NCBI RefSeq assembly: GCF_965363235.1
Contig: NC_134839.1
Coordinates: 80,749,410-80,813,409 of the forward strand
DNA: 64,000 nucleotides
Direction: 5' to 3'
Origin: Mytilus galloprovincialis
Lineage: Eukaryota > Mollusca > Bivalvia > Mytilida > Mytilidae
Shown: in pieces, positions 47,201 through 59,440 of the stretch
Position numbering within the stretch: the stretch's first letter is position 1
How the letters are laid out: every line of letters begins with the position of its first letter
Made by a program: the position numbers and the translations under genes
The notes under the pieces: generated by a model
What the model was told of the DNA's origin: nothing
What the model saw: the letters and a program-made list of their open reading frames with translations, nothing else
Database searches by the model: none

Positions 47201-50200
47201 CCGTTATGGAATAACCGTTTCACAAATGATATCGGATATATTCCTTACGTCGTAACTACAATCCCCTTCAATTCATGAACGTGACCTACCGAATTATACT
47301 ATATACAGGATTTATTATAACATAAGCAACACGACGGGTGCCACATGTGGAGCAGGATCTACTTACCCTTCCGGAGCACCTGAGATCACCCTTAGTTTTT
47401 TTGTGGGGTTCGTGTTCTTTAGTTTTCTATGTTGTGTCATGTGTTCTATTGTTTGTCTCTTTGTCTTCTTTCATTTTTAGCCAGGCGTTGTCAGTTTATT
47501 TTCGATTTATGAGTTTGACTGTCCCTCTGGTATCTGTCGTCCCTCTTTTAAAAGGTCCCTCATTGCCTGAATCAATGTCTTCTGGACCACTCTGGCAATA
47601 GAAAGATTTAGAATTGAGCTTTTATATTTGTTAGTCATTTTTCTTTCATAGATTGTAGTGTTTAATAATTCTGACGTCTTGGAATGCTTGTGTGTAATTA
47701 TTTTAGTGTTTGATGTGAAGCCTTCTTACGATCAATGACGGATCTATAACTGTTAAAATTGAAATTCTATCAGCAAACGACATGTTTATCTAGACACCAT
47801 GACTTACAAAACAGTGAAATGTAGAGGAAACAATCCTTACCTGATGACTTAACAACATCTCTACTGTAACATTCTGTTTACCGTTAGACTCAAACCCAGG
47901 CCAGTAATGTGATACTAGTTCTCTGTAATCTAAATGTCCTCTGAAAACGAAACATTCTGCATAAATGAGATCATTAATGTAACACATTCAGAGAAAATGA
48001 CTACTTGTTAATATTTTTCTCCATACAGTAAATCGAAAATAAATATACAACACAATTTTAAAGCTTTTTTTAAAATGAAAGATTTCGGGGTGCGATTTTT
48101 CGTATACTTTGATCTTCAGTTATCTAATCTTGTGTCAGTATAACTGGCTGCCTTCTTTTTCAGTGGAACACGTCTATGTTATTTTCTTATGAATTTGAAA
48201 TCACTGTGAAAACTGAACTTTGATGCTTGGTGCTTTTGAACACTTACTTGTCTACAAGTTTGGCTGCAAGTATGGCTGCTACTCCTTTTGTGGTGGAAAA
48301 CAACGTGGCTAGTGTATCGTTTTTCCATCTCTGGTGAGAATCTCTGTCAGCATAGCCTCCCCACAAATCTATCACCAACTCTCCTTTATAATATACAGCG
48401 AAGTTGCCTCCTTTCTCTTTATGATTTTCAACTTGATTCCTGCAGTATAAACATGTTAAAATTAACAAATCAAAATAAAAAAAATCAATTCTGTTTCTTA
48501 CAGAAAGTAAACTTTACTTTTAAACGTCGGTGATGCTTTTGTTCGATTTAAGTTTATTAGATTTCACTCTTTGTTTTTGTTAGATGAATTTCTATTTGTA
48601 TCCATCTAATGAGTTCAGCCTTTTCCAACTGCTTTTTATAGTTCGTTCTTATGTTGTACTGTTACACCACTGTCCGATGTTAGAGGAGGGTTGGGATCCC
48701 GCTAACATGTTTCATCCCGCCTCATTCTGTATGTATGTACCTGCTCCAAGTCAGAAGCCCGTAATTCAATGGTTGCCGTTTGTTGCTGTGTTACATTTTT
48801 GTTTTTCGTTCATTTTTGTACATTACTGTGTGCAGTGATTTGACAAGACAAAACGTTTACATCGAACCAAGTGAATAGAACTGTAGAGTTCGATCAGAAT
48901 TCATATTTGTTTAGTAACTTTTCAACTATGAAAGGGTCAAATATCTACATTTTCCTGACCTTATGATTGAAGATTTATTGCCTCAGTGTTTGTTTGTTGT
49001 TGTGATTTGTTTCTTATAAAACGATTTATGAGATATGTACATGGGTAAATGATTGTCGTCTTAATTCATATAAATCAATAAAAAAGAAATTGCATGTTAT
49101 CAACAATTCGACAGGGACCATAAAAACTAGTTTGTCATATAAGAAAATGTTAAGTCCCTTAGTATAAATGATATATTTTATCACTAGATTTCCTGTTACA
49201 ATGATTATGCAGTAAAACGGAATGAAATCACTACTATATGCCATTGTTCCGTAGACGGGTTTCGAGAAATTCATTGTGAAATAAATATTTTTCACCGTCT
49301 TCTGCATTCATTCTATACATTCATAGATCTATATTTTAAATTGATAGTATCTCTGAAAGTGCTGAAAATATCATTGTTTCGATATTCAGATGCAGTTCAG
49401 CGACAACCACTTTACATTGTGTTGTGTAAGAACCCTAGATAAAGCCAATGAGGAAAGACATTACGTAGTACGTGCTCGACTTAAGAAAGCTTAAATTTAT
49501 AAAGCCTAGTTGGTGGAGTGGTCTAGGGCGATGGAAACAGCACAGGGGGTGTAACCACCATGTCACAATAGCAGGGGTCAAAATCCATTTAGAAATTTAG
49601 TTCTTTTTAATGTTTTGGAATTTAGTATGACGTCTATCTTCACTGAATTATTACACACTTTTATTTAAGGCCCAGCTGAGCCCACCTCCGAGTGCAAAAT
49701 GTTCTCGCTGCATTTAATACTCATTGGCGGCCTTCGTTTGTTATCTGCTTTTTGGTCGAATTGTTGTCTCTTTGACCTTTTCACAATTTCGATTCTCAAT
49801 TTTCTTAACGATAATTTGCAGATTTAACATTGTTATGATTGTAGGTATAAATTTGAGATGAAGTTCAAGTATATATAAATTATGGTGGTAGCTTTATATA
49901 AACAAGGGTAATCCGATGGGGAAAGACTGTTGAAAGTTTTCTTATGTTTAAACGTAACTACATCTTTCTGTCTGACTTATATACGAACAATTTTAATCGC
50001 TAACTTTCAGCAAACTGAGCAGCGGAAGTAATATATAGCCGAATGCATCCCTCTCGTAATGTATGGTTCATTAAATTAATTAACCGGAAAATGATGGTAG
50101 GTCAGATGAACTTTGTCATGAACTCATAGCTTCGATAATATGAGTAATAAGTCAATTGTATTTGGAACTAATTGGACCTCACATGACAGCTCATGGGACG

Positions 50201-50917
50201 CATTGAATGCAGTTTCAGGAGTACACAGGGTACGGTGAATTAACCTCAGGAACTGTCATAAAGATGTATAAACGCCATGCCTATACAAATTAAGGTACCT
50301 GTCCTTGAATATGGTACGTTTAGGATCACCACTAACAACAATAAATCCATCAACTAGTAAACAGGAGAAGATAACTAAAACAGGGACCCTAGCTCTAGGA
50401 CGAAACTGATTCAACAAAGCGAGTTGGGAACTACTAGAAAACAGGACGGCAAGGAGCAAAGAACTATTCTACAAAACTGTACAAAATGTTCTTAAATTTC
50501 TTGTTTGCCACAATATGGCAGTCTCAAAGATATATTTTTCAATCAAAGTGGGGATGTAGAACCTCTACGCCCCCTTTTTAATCCATTGCGGCTTTACACT
50601 TAGTTTCTAATAGCTAAAATTAGCTATCAGTATTTTACACTTAAAAATGAGTTTACTACTACTCTTGATCGCAAAACAAATAAAAGTGAAATTAATTAAT
50701 GGAATGGTAGTGATCATACGGTATAAATTTACAGTATCATGTGAGCATGTACATGTATGTAAAAGCCGGCTTACCTAAATAATTCTGCAACAGATCTAAA
50801 CTCTGGAAGAAAGAATCCCTCTACGACTGGTGGAAGATCATCTTCAAAAATGTTCTTAAAATAATATAAAATAAATGCCAAAATAACAATAAACACAGTA
50901 TTTTTTCCTGTGGACAT
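41246..50917 (-). CDS. Membrane-anchored serine beta-lactamase-like protein
   Basis: Eight exons in transcript order: 50775-50917, 48248-48439, 47841-47940, 45198-45303, 44375-44497, 42939-43123, 41957-42196, 41246-41425; 422 residues, complete. ATG 50917 opens MSTGKNTVFIVILAFILYYF, a single N-terminal membrane anchor, then ELFRNQVENHKEKGGNFAVY. The serine hydrolase motifs of the class C beta-lactamase/esterase family are all visible: S96-T-T-K99 (nucleophile and base), Y186-H-G188 in YHGITFG (the YxN equivalent) and H370-P-G372 in GHPGYGGQ (the KTG equivalent). NGHGNARSLAKLYGILANGG in exon 7 is another family signature. Relatives in animals are beta-lactamase domain-containing proteins (for example the LACT proteins of nematodes), mostly of unknown substrate. 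With HPG in place of KTG, esterase or peptidase action is likelier than antibiotic hydrolysis. Introns hold repeats but no damage to the reading frame was seen. Confidence 0.94.
42490..42655. repeat. Possible small inverted-end element in intron 6
   Basis: TTCGTGGGTA near the left and CCACCCACGAA near the right face each other about 145 bp apart in the intron between exons 42939-43123 and 41957-42196. The ends are short, so this is tentative. Confidence 0.35.
44680..45065. repeat. Dispersed repeat with GGGTTCTGCGGAACCC palindrome
   Basis: The perfect 16 bp palindrome at 44700-44715 opens a block whose wording (CAGTGTCTCGACTAC, CAAGTTTGGTAGAAATCAGG, AACCACAGAGTGA) resembles a dispersed mussel repeat. 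It fills intron 4 of the beta-lactamase-like gene; a related-looking internal pair, CTGTCCAAGTTTTG and CTGTCCAAGTTTGG, lies 110 bp apart. Confidence 0.5.
46090..46215 (+). other. Coding-like stretch in intron 3, unassigned
   Basis: One plus-strand frame reads FSEYPVCDDQSFLLFDLPKE, then FKQTCDFQDIVFDDKIFVMG, and stops soon after. A tract ending TTTTAG precedes it, as at a splice acceptor. It is antisense to the host gene and too short to name; possibly a fragment of an unrecognised mobile element. Confidence 0.25.
46600..47550 (+). mobile_element. Penelope-like element, 5'-truncated, in intron 3 (antisense)
   Basis: The reverse transcriptase part reads VGIPMGTNCAPLLADLFLYY, then SFNSTFRYLDD, and after a short deletion and frame change ELEIKDTTDTVKSTSYLELH, DDFSFLIMNFPFLSSNIP and AYGVYISQLKRYSRACISYH, ending at 47255. 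The conserved tail follows (ACACGACGGGTGCCACATGT ... CCCTCTTTTA). It lies between exons 47841-47940 and 45198-45303 of the beta-lactamase-like gene, on the opposite strand. Very similar to the copies at 61140 and 29406. Confidence 0.8.
48645..48838 (+). repeat. Probable dispersed repeat in intron 1
   Basis: CCACTGTCCGATGTTAGAGG, GGGATCCCGCTAACATGTTT and CTGCTCCAAGTCAGAAGCCC form a compact block of unlike composition. I recognise the wording as repeat-like, but there is no second copy in the window. Confidence 0.4.
49500..49805 (+). repeat. tRNA-headed SINE (full-length relative of family D)
   Basis: The head TAGTTGGTGGAGTGGTCTAG carries a box A-like motif and AGGGGTCAAAATCC a box B-like motif. 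The body then matches family D inverted: CAGCTGAGCCCACCTCCGAG, TTATCTGCTTTTTGGTCG, TTGTTGTCTCTTTGACC and GATTCTCAATTTTC. Intron 1 of the beta-lactamase-like gene. Confidence 0.65.
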
Positions 50918-50958
50918 ATTTACTTTGACAACTGTAAAGTGTCAGTATGTAGAACGGA

Positions 50959-50969
50959 ATTATATATAG
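50959..50969 (-). promoter_or_regulatory. Candidate TATA box of the beta-lactamase-like gene
   Basis: On the minus strand CTATATATAATT lies about 45 bp before the ATG at 50917, which would put transcription start roughly 15 bp before the ATG. In AT-rich DNA this could be chance, but there is no better candidate near the start. Confidence 0.4.
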
Positions 50970-53565
50970 CCAACAAAGACGGAATAGATATTATACTGAT
51001 TACGTGCAGATAAATAAAATCATTCCGGGTTCCTAGTAATATTAATCATCGATTGTAGCATTTGAACTCTGCATAATTATGGTCCTGTTCTTCGTAGATT
51101 ATTATTCTGTATCTGATAGCAGGATACCCCGATACAGAAATGTAAGTGCCTATTTTTCCTTATCCTTATAGAAGAAGAAGAATATATTCTTAATGTCTTC
51201 TTCTTCTACATTTCTTTTCTTCTGATGATGATTCTCTGATGTATAATCATTTGATAAAAATTTTGATTAATCATTTGAGTAAGTACAATTATACTATCTT
51301 TTTATTTTCTTCTTTTTATTGAATAAGATATTTTTTAAATGAAAAACAAATATTTATAGTCATATTTATGTCGTTATCTTTACACATACGAAATTAAAGG
51401 TCTTTAGTTACTTTTGCTTTTCTGTGTGGAAATACTGTACATGTTATGTCTGATTTATATATAATATTCCCTTGAATTTTGGTAGTTGTAGGAAATTAAT
51501 CCTAGTACATTTTATTACAGTGAAAAAAAAATGAAACATAAATCAAGAACGTTAGATATAGCTGTTCCCAGCATAAACATATACATCTTGTGTGCTTCAA
51601 AGCACCATTCTTTTTTAATTAATTGGTGTTTTTATGAAATATTTTGGAAACTTGAGAGGACATGTTTACTATAAAAGCTTCTAAATGGGAGAAAAGGATG
51701 AAAATTTGATCATGATTGTTTTTCTTTTGATGATGGTAATTACCTTATACGCAATGACATCACATGGTTTTGTGAAATTTTCACAGTAGTACTGGACAGG
51801 ATAAAAGTTTACTCATGCCAAGTATTTTTTTTTTTATTTGAAACAAAGATATATTAATTTTTTGAATAAATGCCAATTTTACAATGATTTATAGGGGGAA
51901 ACAATGTTGGCATTACACCACTATGGGAGATTCTATGATAGTTGTTTGGGGATTGAAAAAGTCACATCACGTTACACTTTTTTATATATACCCGCCAAGC
52001 TATTCACACATGCGAATTAACTTGAGCAAATGGCATGATTTACGATTTTTAAAAACATACACACTTTTCTTATTTGAGTGACTCGTCACTCTTTTAGGTG
52101 CCATACTTAAAGTATTACGAGGAAATGGAATGGGGATATCAGTCTTCGCATTACATTAATTACTAATCGGTTATTTTCTCCTTGGTGTCAGGGTCCCTAA
52201 CATATTTTTGTAGTTGCGCATCTGTTAAGATTGTCCCCGTGTTGTTATGTATGGCAAATGTCGCTTCCAGATTGCTAACCCACAACTATTAGATGATACT
52301 AACTTAGTTATAACTAATGTTCTACTGAATTAACCTTTATCTTTCTTTTTATAGATCTTTTATGTGAAGGTCCCTGGTCGATACAGTTCACCAGTCATAA
52401 TGTTGCCACACATAAAACATCCCTACCAGTCGCTTCAACTAAAATATTTAACTTTATAGATTTTAATAGGTTACTGGTATTGAAGTGTGAGGCATAGAAT
52501 ATCAGGGTGACAAGGTTTGTCTAATTATAAGTTTTTGTTTTTGTTTGTTTAATATTTAGTTTTTATATTAGTATCATGAGTGTAGTAGTACAATATAGAG
52601 TAGTTTACAACAACTACTTATTAATCGATGAATGCATCAATCAAGTAATTTGCATCACTGATGATTTGCCAGTGATTTTTTGTATCGATCAGCGGAGTAC
52701 GCATACGCAATATGTATTTCCTGTTCTAAATTTATCTACTTTTTTATACACTACACGCTTGTCATACGGTAAGATAAACAATAATACATAATTCTTATAT
52801 ACTTAAATGACTTATTATACGAAATGTTTCTCGTTATCATATGTTACCTCAAACAATATAGATTATCATGTAAACTGCAGGTAGATATTCATTACATTTA
52901 CAAAGATGTCCAGAAGTCAGTATATAAGCCGCAAACAACTAAGTCATATATTTATCAAAGTACAGAGTACATATGCAAATGACAGTATACTATAAAGAAC
53001 CTCAGACCAAAAGTGAGAGGCCTTGGCATGTTCTAATACTAGAGATTTAATTTGTAACATTATTCGTCTACCTAGATTTAGTGTTGGTTTTACTTTTGAC
53101 TTTTCAGATGTTATTGACCCTTTATATTGTAATGATCTCGGTGTTATCTCTCTGTGTAAAAACCAGTTGAAGGTTTGATTGATTGTTGGAGATTGAACGC
53201 ACTGTGGTCAAGTATACAGCACACACACAAACGGATTTTAACAACGTTCTAATTCTAATCGTTGATTGGTACATGTTTAATTTGTTTTATTTCATTCATG
53301 TATTGTAATAAACTATATATATACATCCGTGTTTATTCTCAAGAGATTTATCGATACTATGTTTCCGATTCTACGTGAATACTACTTGCGGAAGTCATAA
53401 TCTATAAACCTTTAGAATTATAAGCAACATAATTGTACTTATGGTTAAGACTCTTGCCACAAGGAAAACTTATATTTCGAGCACTTGAATTAGAATACAA
53501 GTGACTTTTTATTTACACTTCTGATAGGATTAACATCACATTTGTTTCATATCTTTGCTATTTTC
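50970..53565. other. Intergenic between divergent genes
   Basis: Separates the minus-strand beta-lactamase-like gene from the plus-strand four-helix gene. No gene or family copy recognised. A short GAAGAAGAAGAA / TTCTTCTTCTTC hairpin lies at about 51170-51212. Confidence 0.45.
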
Positions 53566-53660
53566 TACTAAAAATTGAGGGAAATAGGGAATATGGCAAA
53601 GAGAAAACACCCCGACCAAAGAGCAGAAAACAGCCGAAGCCTCCAATGGGGCTCCAACTT
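53566..53660 (-). repeat. Family D fragment
   Basis: AAATTGAGGGAAATAGGGAA and ACCCCGACCAAAGAGCAGAA match the 11040 and 36715 copies. Confidence 0.6.
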
Positions 53661-53819
53661 CTGTCCGTTTTGTCGTGATCTTTTATTTATGCCATACCTA
53701 TGCTTGTACACACACATATTAATTTATATTATCATTATCATATAACTGCATATACAGTTTAAACTATACAGAAAGATTAACATGTGTGTTTGTTTATATT
53801 TTCAAGGTAAATAGAAGAG

Positions 53820-55387
53820 ATGTTTTCTCTAATTGGGATATTGGCTTTCATTTTATTTGGACTGGAGTCTTTCCATTTTGTGGGACATTGCTTGATTATG
53901 TTCCGAGTTCGTCAGTTACCAAGAAAAGATTTCGTAAGAATGCGTTTCTATTTCCTGGTTGATACATTAACTGTTTTCCTGTCTTCTTTTGTTGTTTTGG
54001 GAAAGTTGCAGTGGTTAACAGGTATCCAGTTGATACAGCATTTGTATTATTATCTTATGTGGGAAAAGACTGATACTGCTAAAAAGGTAAACACACGTTA
54101 ATATCTTAAGTATCAGCGAGTGTTACATGTATATGTATATGTATACACACACACTATTATTCATTTAAAAGTTATGGATTTTAGAAAATCACACAATTTA
54201 AATGAGCATAATGAAAAGAGAAAAACTTGAAAACAAGTGTACAACAAAGTAAAAACCATATATCATGAGAAGATCTTAAAACACAATCGGCAAAGAGCTC
54301 AGTTGTGCAAATATAAGTTACAAATTTACGACACTTTGGTGTTTCTTCTAAAGTTATGATTGCAAATGGGACAACTAGACGTTAAGACCAAATGGCAAAG
54401 ATGTCAAACAATTACAGACCTGTCCATTGACTGCCTTCAACCATGAGGAATCCCATACTATTAGTATGCTTTAAGTAGCCCCGGAATGAGAAAACGTAAA
54501 ACAATTAAAAAAAGAAAAATAACTACTTATTTTTACTACAACAATAAACGTAAAACAAACATAACAACAGACAGTAACAATTGACAACCATTAAATTACA
54601 GGGTCCTAACTTGATATAGGCGCTAATAGACTGAGACGGGTTGCGAACGTTTAATTCTACCCGTAACTCCTTATCATATAAGTGGGAGGTTTAGCTAGCT
54701 ATAAAACCAGGTTTAAACAACCATTTTATACATGGAAATGCCTGTACCAAGTCAGGAATATGACAGTTTTGAAGAGCTTTCGATTTTGCCTTTGATTATG
54801 GACTTTCCGTTTTGAATTTTACTCGGAGTTCGATATTTTTGTTTTTTACTTTTTCTGTTGTAACAAAACGATGTAGTAGGCTATTTGACACACATTAGAG
54901 GATATACTCAACATATCTGACACAAATATACATAGAAATAAACATTCAACTTACTGTTTTATCTTCAGTCCGAACATATCAAAGCATTTGATAAAAAAAA
55001 TATACAAAATAACCATAACACAGAAATATTCAAACGAAACAATATATCAATACAAATTCCTAATACTTCAGAAGAGTGTACAGTTATTATTGATAAATGC
55101 TTTTGAAATTATAGATTGTAAGCTGGAGTTCTTTAGATTGGACTAGGAGTACGAAGTACAAAGAATGGCATATCTGGTCGATTCTAGGCACATTATTTGA
55201 CGTATTTGTTCATATGGTCATGGGTATTTTGCTGTCCCAACAGCTCACAACAGTACAGATCATATCCTCACTATTAATCGCACAGTCATGGTTGATTTAT
55301 GTTTTAAATGTCCCAAAGTATGCTTGGAGCAGCCCTTGGGCAACCCCACAGTGGGTGGAAAAAAGAATTAAGCCATTAGACAAGTAA
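53820..55387 (+). CDS. Unrecognised four-helix membrane protein, two exons
   Basis: Exons 53820-54086 and 55115-55387 join in phase 0 at AAG|gtaaac and ttatag|ATT to give 179 residues. ATG 53820 opens MFSLIGILAFILFGLESFHF. Four hydrophobic segments are visible: about 3-27, 43-61, 112-131 and 134-152. Between helices 2 and 3 lies a polar loop (HLYYYLMWEKTDTAKK, then SWSSLDWTRSTKYKEWHIW) with many tyrosines, tryptophans and lysines. The C-terminal tail is YAWSSPWATPQWVEKRIKPLDK with no signal I know. There is no N-terminal signal peptide apart from helix 1. The clean splice and the open second exon without stops support a real gene. I do not recognise the family; a tetraspan or TMEM-like host protein is a loose description, not a call. 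A further upstream non-coding exon is possible because TTTTCAAG at 53801 resembles an acceptor. Confidence 0.75.
54645..54855 (-). repeat. SINE-like repeat (family B) in intron of the four-helix gene
   Basis: TTTAGCTAGCTATAAAACCA, CTGTACCAAGTCAGGAATAT and GGAGTTCGATATTTTTG are family B words inverted. Confidence 0.7.
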
Positions 55388-55627
55388 TTTATCTTTAAAA
55401 TTGATTTTAATACACGTAAGCTTCAAAATATAAAACCACTATAGTACGAATATGATGAGAGGACATATTTATTTTTAAAATACTGATAATGAAGATAATT
55501 CTTGTTTCGCAAAACATGGTCGGAGAAATAATATTCATTGAACTAACGTTGACAAATTGTTGATTGTAAATATGATCCACTTGGCATTATTATTTTTCGC
55601 AATTTTATGTAAATAATTAATTTGTAC

Positions 55628-55633
55628 AATAAA
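55628..55633 (+). promoter_or_regulatory. Candidate polyadenylation signal of the four-helix gene
   Basis: AATAAA 241 bp after the stop codon, followed by a T-rich tract. Confidence 0.45.
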
Positions 55634-55994
55634 ATTTTTATCCACATGTTTCTTATTGTAGTTCGAATGCGCCGCTTCTAAATGCACTACTTTATTATTT
55701 GTGTATTACAAACAATTTAAACACGGGCACAATTAAAACGATAATAAATAATACAATATCAATTTAGGTTACTAAAAGCAAGCTCAGAGTTCTTAATCTG
55801 CTGCTATAGAAATTCTGATTTCCTACACATTTACATCGGCCACTATGTTTCCGATTAGATTTTATACAGCAAACGTTGAGAAGTTCAAAATAACAATATT
55901 CTATGCAGTGCCGAATTAAAGATAAATGTGAGAAGAGTTTCAGTGCAGAAATGGTAAAACAGATGAAATATTAAGACCGCGTGCTTCAAACTGA

Positions 55995-56135
55995 CAGCAC
56001 AGGAATATGACAGGTTTTTTTTCTCCATTCGTTTGATGTGTTTGGGCTTTTGATTTTGTCATTTGATAAGGGACAGTTCGATTTGAAATTACATGGAGTT
56101 CGGTATTTTTATTATTTTAATTTTTCACAATTATC
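55995..56135 (-). repeat. SINE-like repeat (family B), partial
   Basis: CCATTCGTTTGATGTGTTTG and TGGAGTTCGGTATTTTTATT match family B at 54645 and 59228. Confidence 0.6.
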
Positions 56136-59100
56136 TGACAACACCAGTGAAACTTTAACTTATTCAACATCGGAAAACAAATGTGCGAATAGCCTTTCTT
56201 CCTTCTGGAATATTCAATTTTTACAAATTGTTTAGACGAGCTAAACTTTTGTTAACTATTTTACTGTCGGAATGAGACTATTTTAGGAGATCTAAATTAG
56301 TGATTTATTGCCTTAATGGCTCTATGGTACACTTTCCCTTTCCCGTAGCCTTTTATATTTGTGCTACTGTGTTACAATATCCCCATTTAAGGGTAGATAC
56401 ACTAAATAGGTTAAGTCTCAGATGTTTATACCAATATGCATACAACATCGGCTCTTGAAACTATAACTGAAAATCGAAAAAATAATTCATATATCTCTTT
56501 TATTTTTTTCGAAATGCAATTACAAATTCATTGATGTTTCTTTGAAATTGATAGGTTGTTGGGCTTATGTTTTTAGCATGTGGATTAATGAATTAGAATT
56601 GGAAAACTCTTGGTCGTAATGTTGTTGTTAAGAAGCCTAGTTTTTGAAAAGAACGACAGCACAATTGCCAAAAGAAAAGTACAAACGACTTTCACACAAA
56701 AAATAAAACCATAGATAGAACACTTTCAAAACCATTTTCAAAAGATCATGACAAAACAGACATAAGAAGAACATACAAATGCATTATAAAATATCAATAT
56801 CATTCCAAATAGCATAGATATGTAACAAATGCAATACCAAATTAAGGACCTCAATTTAAAATAAGTTATTAAAATAAAAACAGTTATTTCTATACTGAAG
56901 TGCCTGGAACACGAGTTTAGTTAAATTGAGCAAGTCCTTTTATCAGACAAGCCAAATAATTGTAAAAGTTTATCAAACATTAATGATATTAGAATGTAAT
57001 GGACAAAATAAAATTAGATGAAACTCATTTTTTTATATCAACAGATGAGAACACTGGACTTTTCAGTTTTTTTATTTGTTTTAATTTAAGAAATATTTTC
57101 TAGATTTGTAAATAGGATGAGATTAAGTTAAATTGCAGCACATATTGTGCAGGACAAAACAGACTATCTGAAACCATTTGTTTTGTTTATGTGTCTATTT
57201 TTATCGGAGGACACAGTTGAAGGTTGATGTAGTCTGCTGCCGAATATATTTGTATTTCATCATTCCTTTTTGTGTATTAGTCAATTAACAAAATACGACA
57301 CAGAAAAAATAAAAATAAAGAAACAGATCATCCAACCAAACCAGGTATGAACTCATCTGCTTCATAAAGGTAAACAGTTTCTCTGGTTTCATAAGATACA
57401 CCTATCGTGTTGATCGTGTTAGAAAACGTCAAGGTGATACTAGTCGATAAATATTCATAGAATAACATATATGAATGTATTTTGTCTAACATTAAAAGAT
57501 TAAAAGATTAAGATTTATATATTTATGGACTTTCTTCCTCTTAAACACGAAATATGTGAAATATTGAACAAAATGATGATGAGACTCAGAGGTAAAAGTA
57601 AATGAGATAGATACCTTAAGACCCAAACAAAACAAGTCATATCCACAGGTCATCTTGCAACATCTTCAACAATATATGTTTATACCTACGTATAATTCAT
57701 GAGTTCAGCTACATATAGATATTGACAGTTGATTGTCGTTATTACAATAAGTCGAGAGACAAGACCGTGCTCTAGAGATAGTATCATATGACACAGCATT
57801 AAAATAAGATAATACAAAAAAAAGTGAATAGTAAAGCAAAGTAACATGAACCCACTTCAAAAAGTTGTGTGTGCTCATGTTCTTTAGAATGGTACAGCAG
57901 TTCCAACTCCACTGGTTGCTGTCGCTGCCGTGTCGAGATGTTAGGGAAGAATGATATCTAGGGTCTTTAAGATGGCTTTGATACGTTTCTGTGCATGTGC
58001 CTCGAGATTAAATATTTGAGATCATGGTTCACTTTGTAGAAGTAGATGCAAGTAGTGAACATGGACCTTAGGGTTTTGGTTTGAGTGTAATTTCGTCTAT
58101 ATGAAAAGAAGGATTTCTAAGTATTAAATCTACCCAGACGTCCATCCCGTTTATGACTTTACAACTGATTCCATACTTTCTCTGTTTAATCATCGACAGA
58201 CTCTATTTCAGTGTAAGCAAATTCTGCTTTTCATTAGTCAGCAGTCGATTTATTTGATGATCTCAATCAGTGAAATGGATCAGAACTAGCCGAATAAAAT
58301 GAGATCGCGTGGTTCAAAAACTACTTTCATTTTCATAATTTTTTTTTCATGATTATTAATTGCACCTTAGATGTTTATTAAGCATGAATAAAAATGATAT
58401 TCTAAGTAATGATATAATATTTATACAAGGCGTTATGAAATTTTTAATAAACGTTATTTTATACAAATTTTAATTAATTCAATGGCTTTTGGCAATGTGA
58501 TTTCAATCATGAATATATCAAAAACACATACAAGAGGCTCCCCTGACGTTAATTGCTTGCTTGACTACAATGACAAGTGAGCTATAATCGTTCTATATCA
58601 AAATGAAACATTCATCTGGAAACCATATTGAATGTCATATGAGTAGAAATATAATGATACACAGATGGCTTGGTTTCAAATAGGTGTAAGAAAATGTTTT
58701 AAAACAATTAATATATAAAACTGAATTCGTCATTGACCTTTCTATTGTTAATATGCAGAATTACATATCAATTCTTTACATAGAAACTTATTTTTTCGTT
58801 CAATTTATTCAGTGGTTCTATAAAAGTTCTGTCAGACACATCGATAACTACTGCATTTGGATTTTTTTTTAACTTACCTATTAACATTATATGTATATCG
58901 GCATCTTTTCGGAACATTCCTGATATACTTTGTTAAGTTAACACGCGGCATACTAGAATAAATGGGTAAGGCAACGTGTTTAATTCATTTTAATTGTTAC
59001 TTTGTGAACTACCACGTAACAAATTCGGTACATCCTGTCGGTCCAGTATATTAAGCTGAATTAATATTCTGAAGACAGTAACATATGTCATATTGTCGTC

Positions 59101-59227
59101 CGGATATGTATGTAATATTTACCAATAGACGTTAAATAGCAATTTATTATCACCATCCTTAGATGCAATTCAACTGCGTTTTCTTATTTAATGTAATATA
59201 AATTATTATAATGGATTTTTATGCGGC
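56136..59227. other. Intergenic, little recognised
   Basis: AT-rich without a supported gene. A less AT-rich block at about 57880-58260 has a short minus-strand open stretch (EAHAQKRIKAILKTLDIILP) that may be a decayed coding fragment, but nothing ties it to a family. Confidence 0.4.
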
Positions 59228-59440
59228 TATCATCCAAGTGAGAGGTTTTGCTAGCTAAAAAAAAACAGGTTTAAACTCCTGTTTTTGTTTTTAAAAAGAC
59301 AATGCTTGTACCAAGTTAGTAGCATAACAGTTGTTTTCCGTTCGTTTGATGTGTTTGAGATTTAAATTTGCCATTTGATAGATGACTTTCGTTTCTTCAA
59401 TTTTCCTTGGAGTTCGGTATTTTTGTTATTTTACTTGTTC
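59228..59440 (-). repeat. SINE-like repeat (family B)
   Basis: AAGTGAGAGGTTTTGCTAGC, TTGTACCAAGTTAGTAGCAT and CCGTTCGTTTGATGTGTTTG. Confidence 0.65.

Noticed and set aside
49026-49307. 93-codon minus-strand frame in intron 1 of the beta-lactamase-like gene
   Set aside because: Considered as an extra exon, but the exon 50775 to 48439 join is already in phase and keeps family residues, so no exon is needed here.
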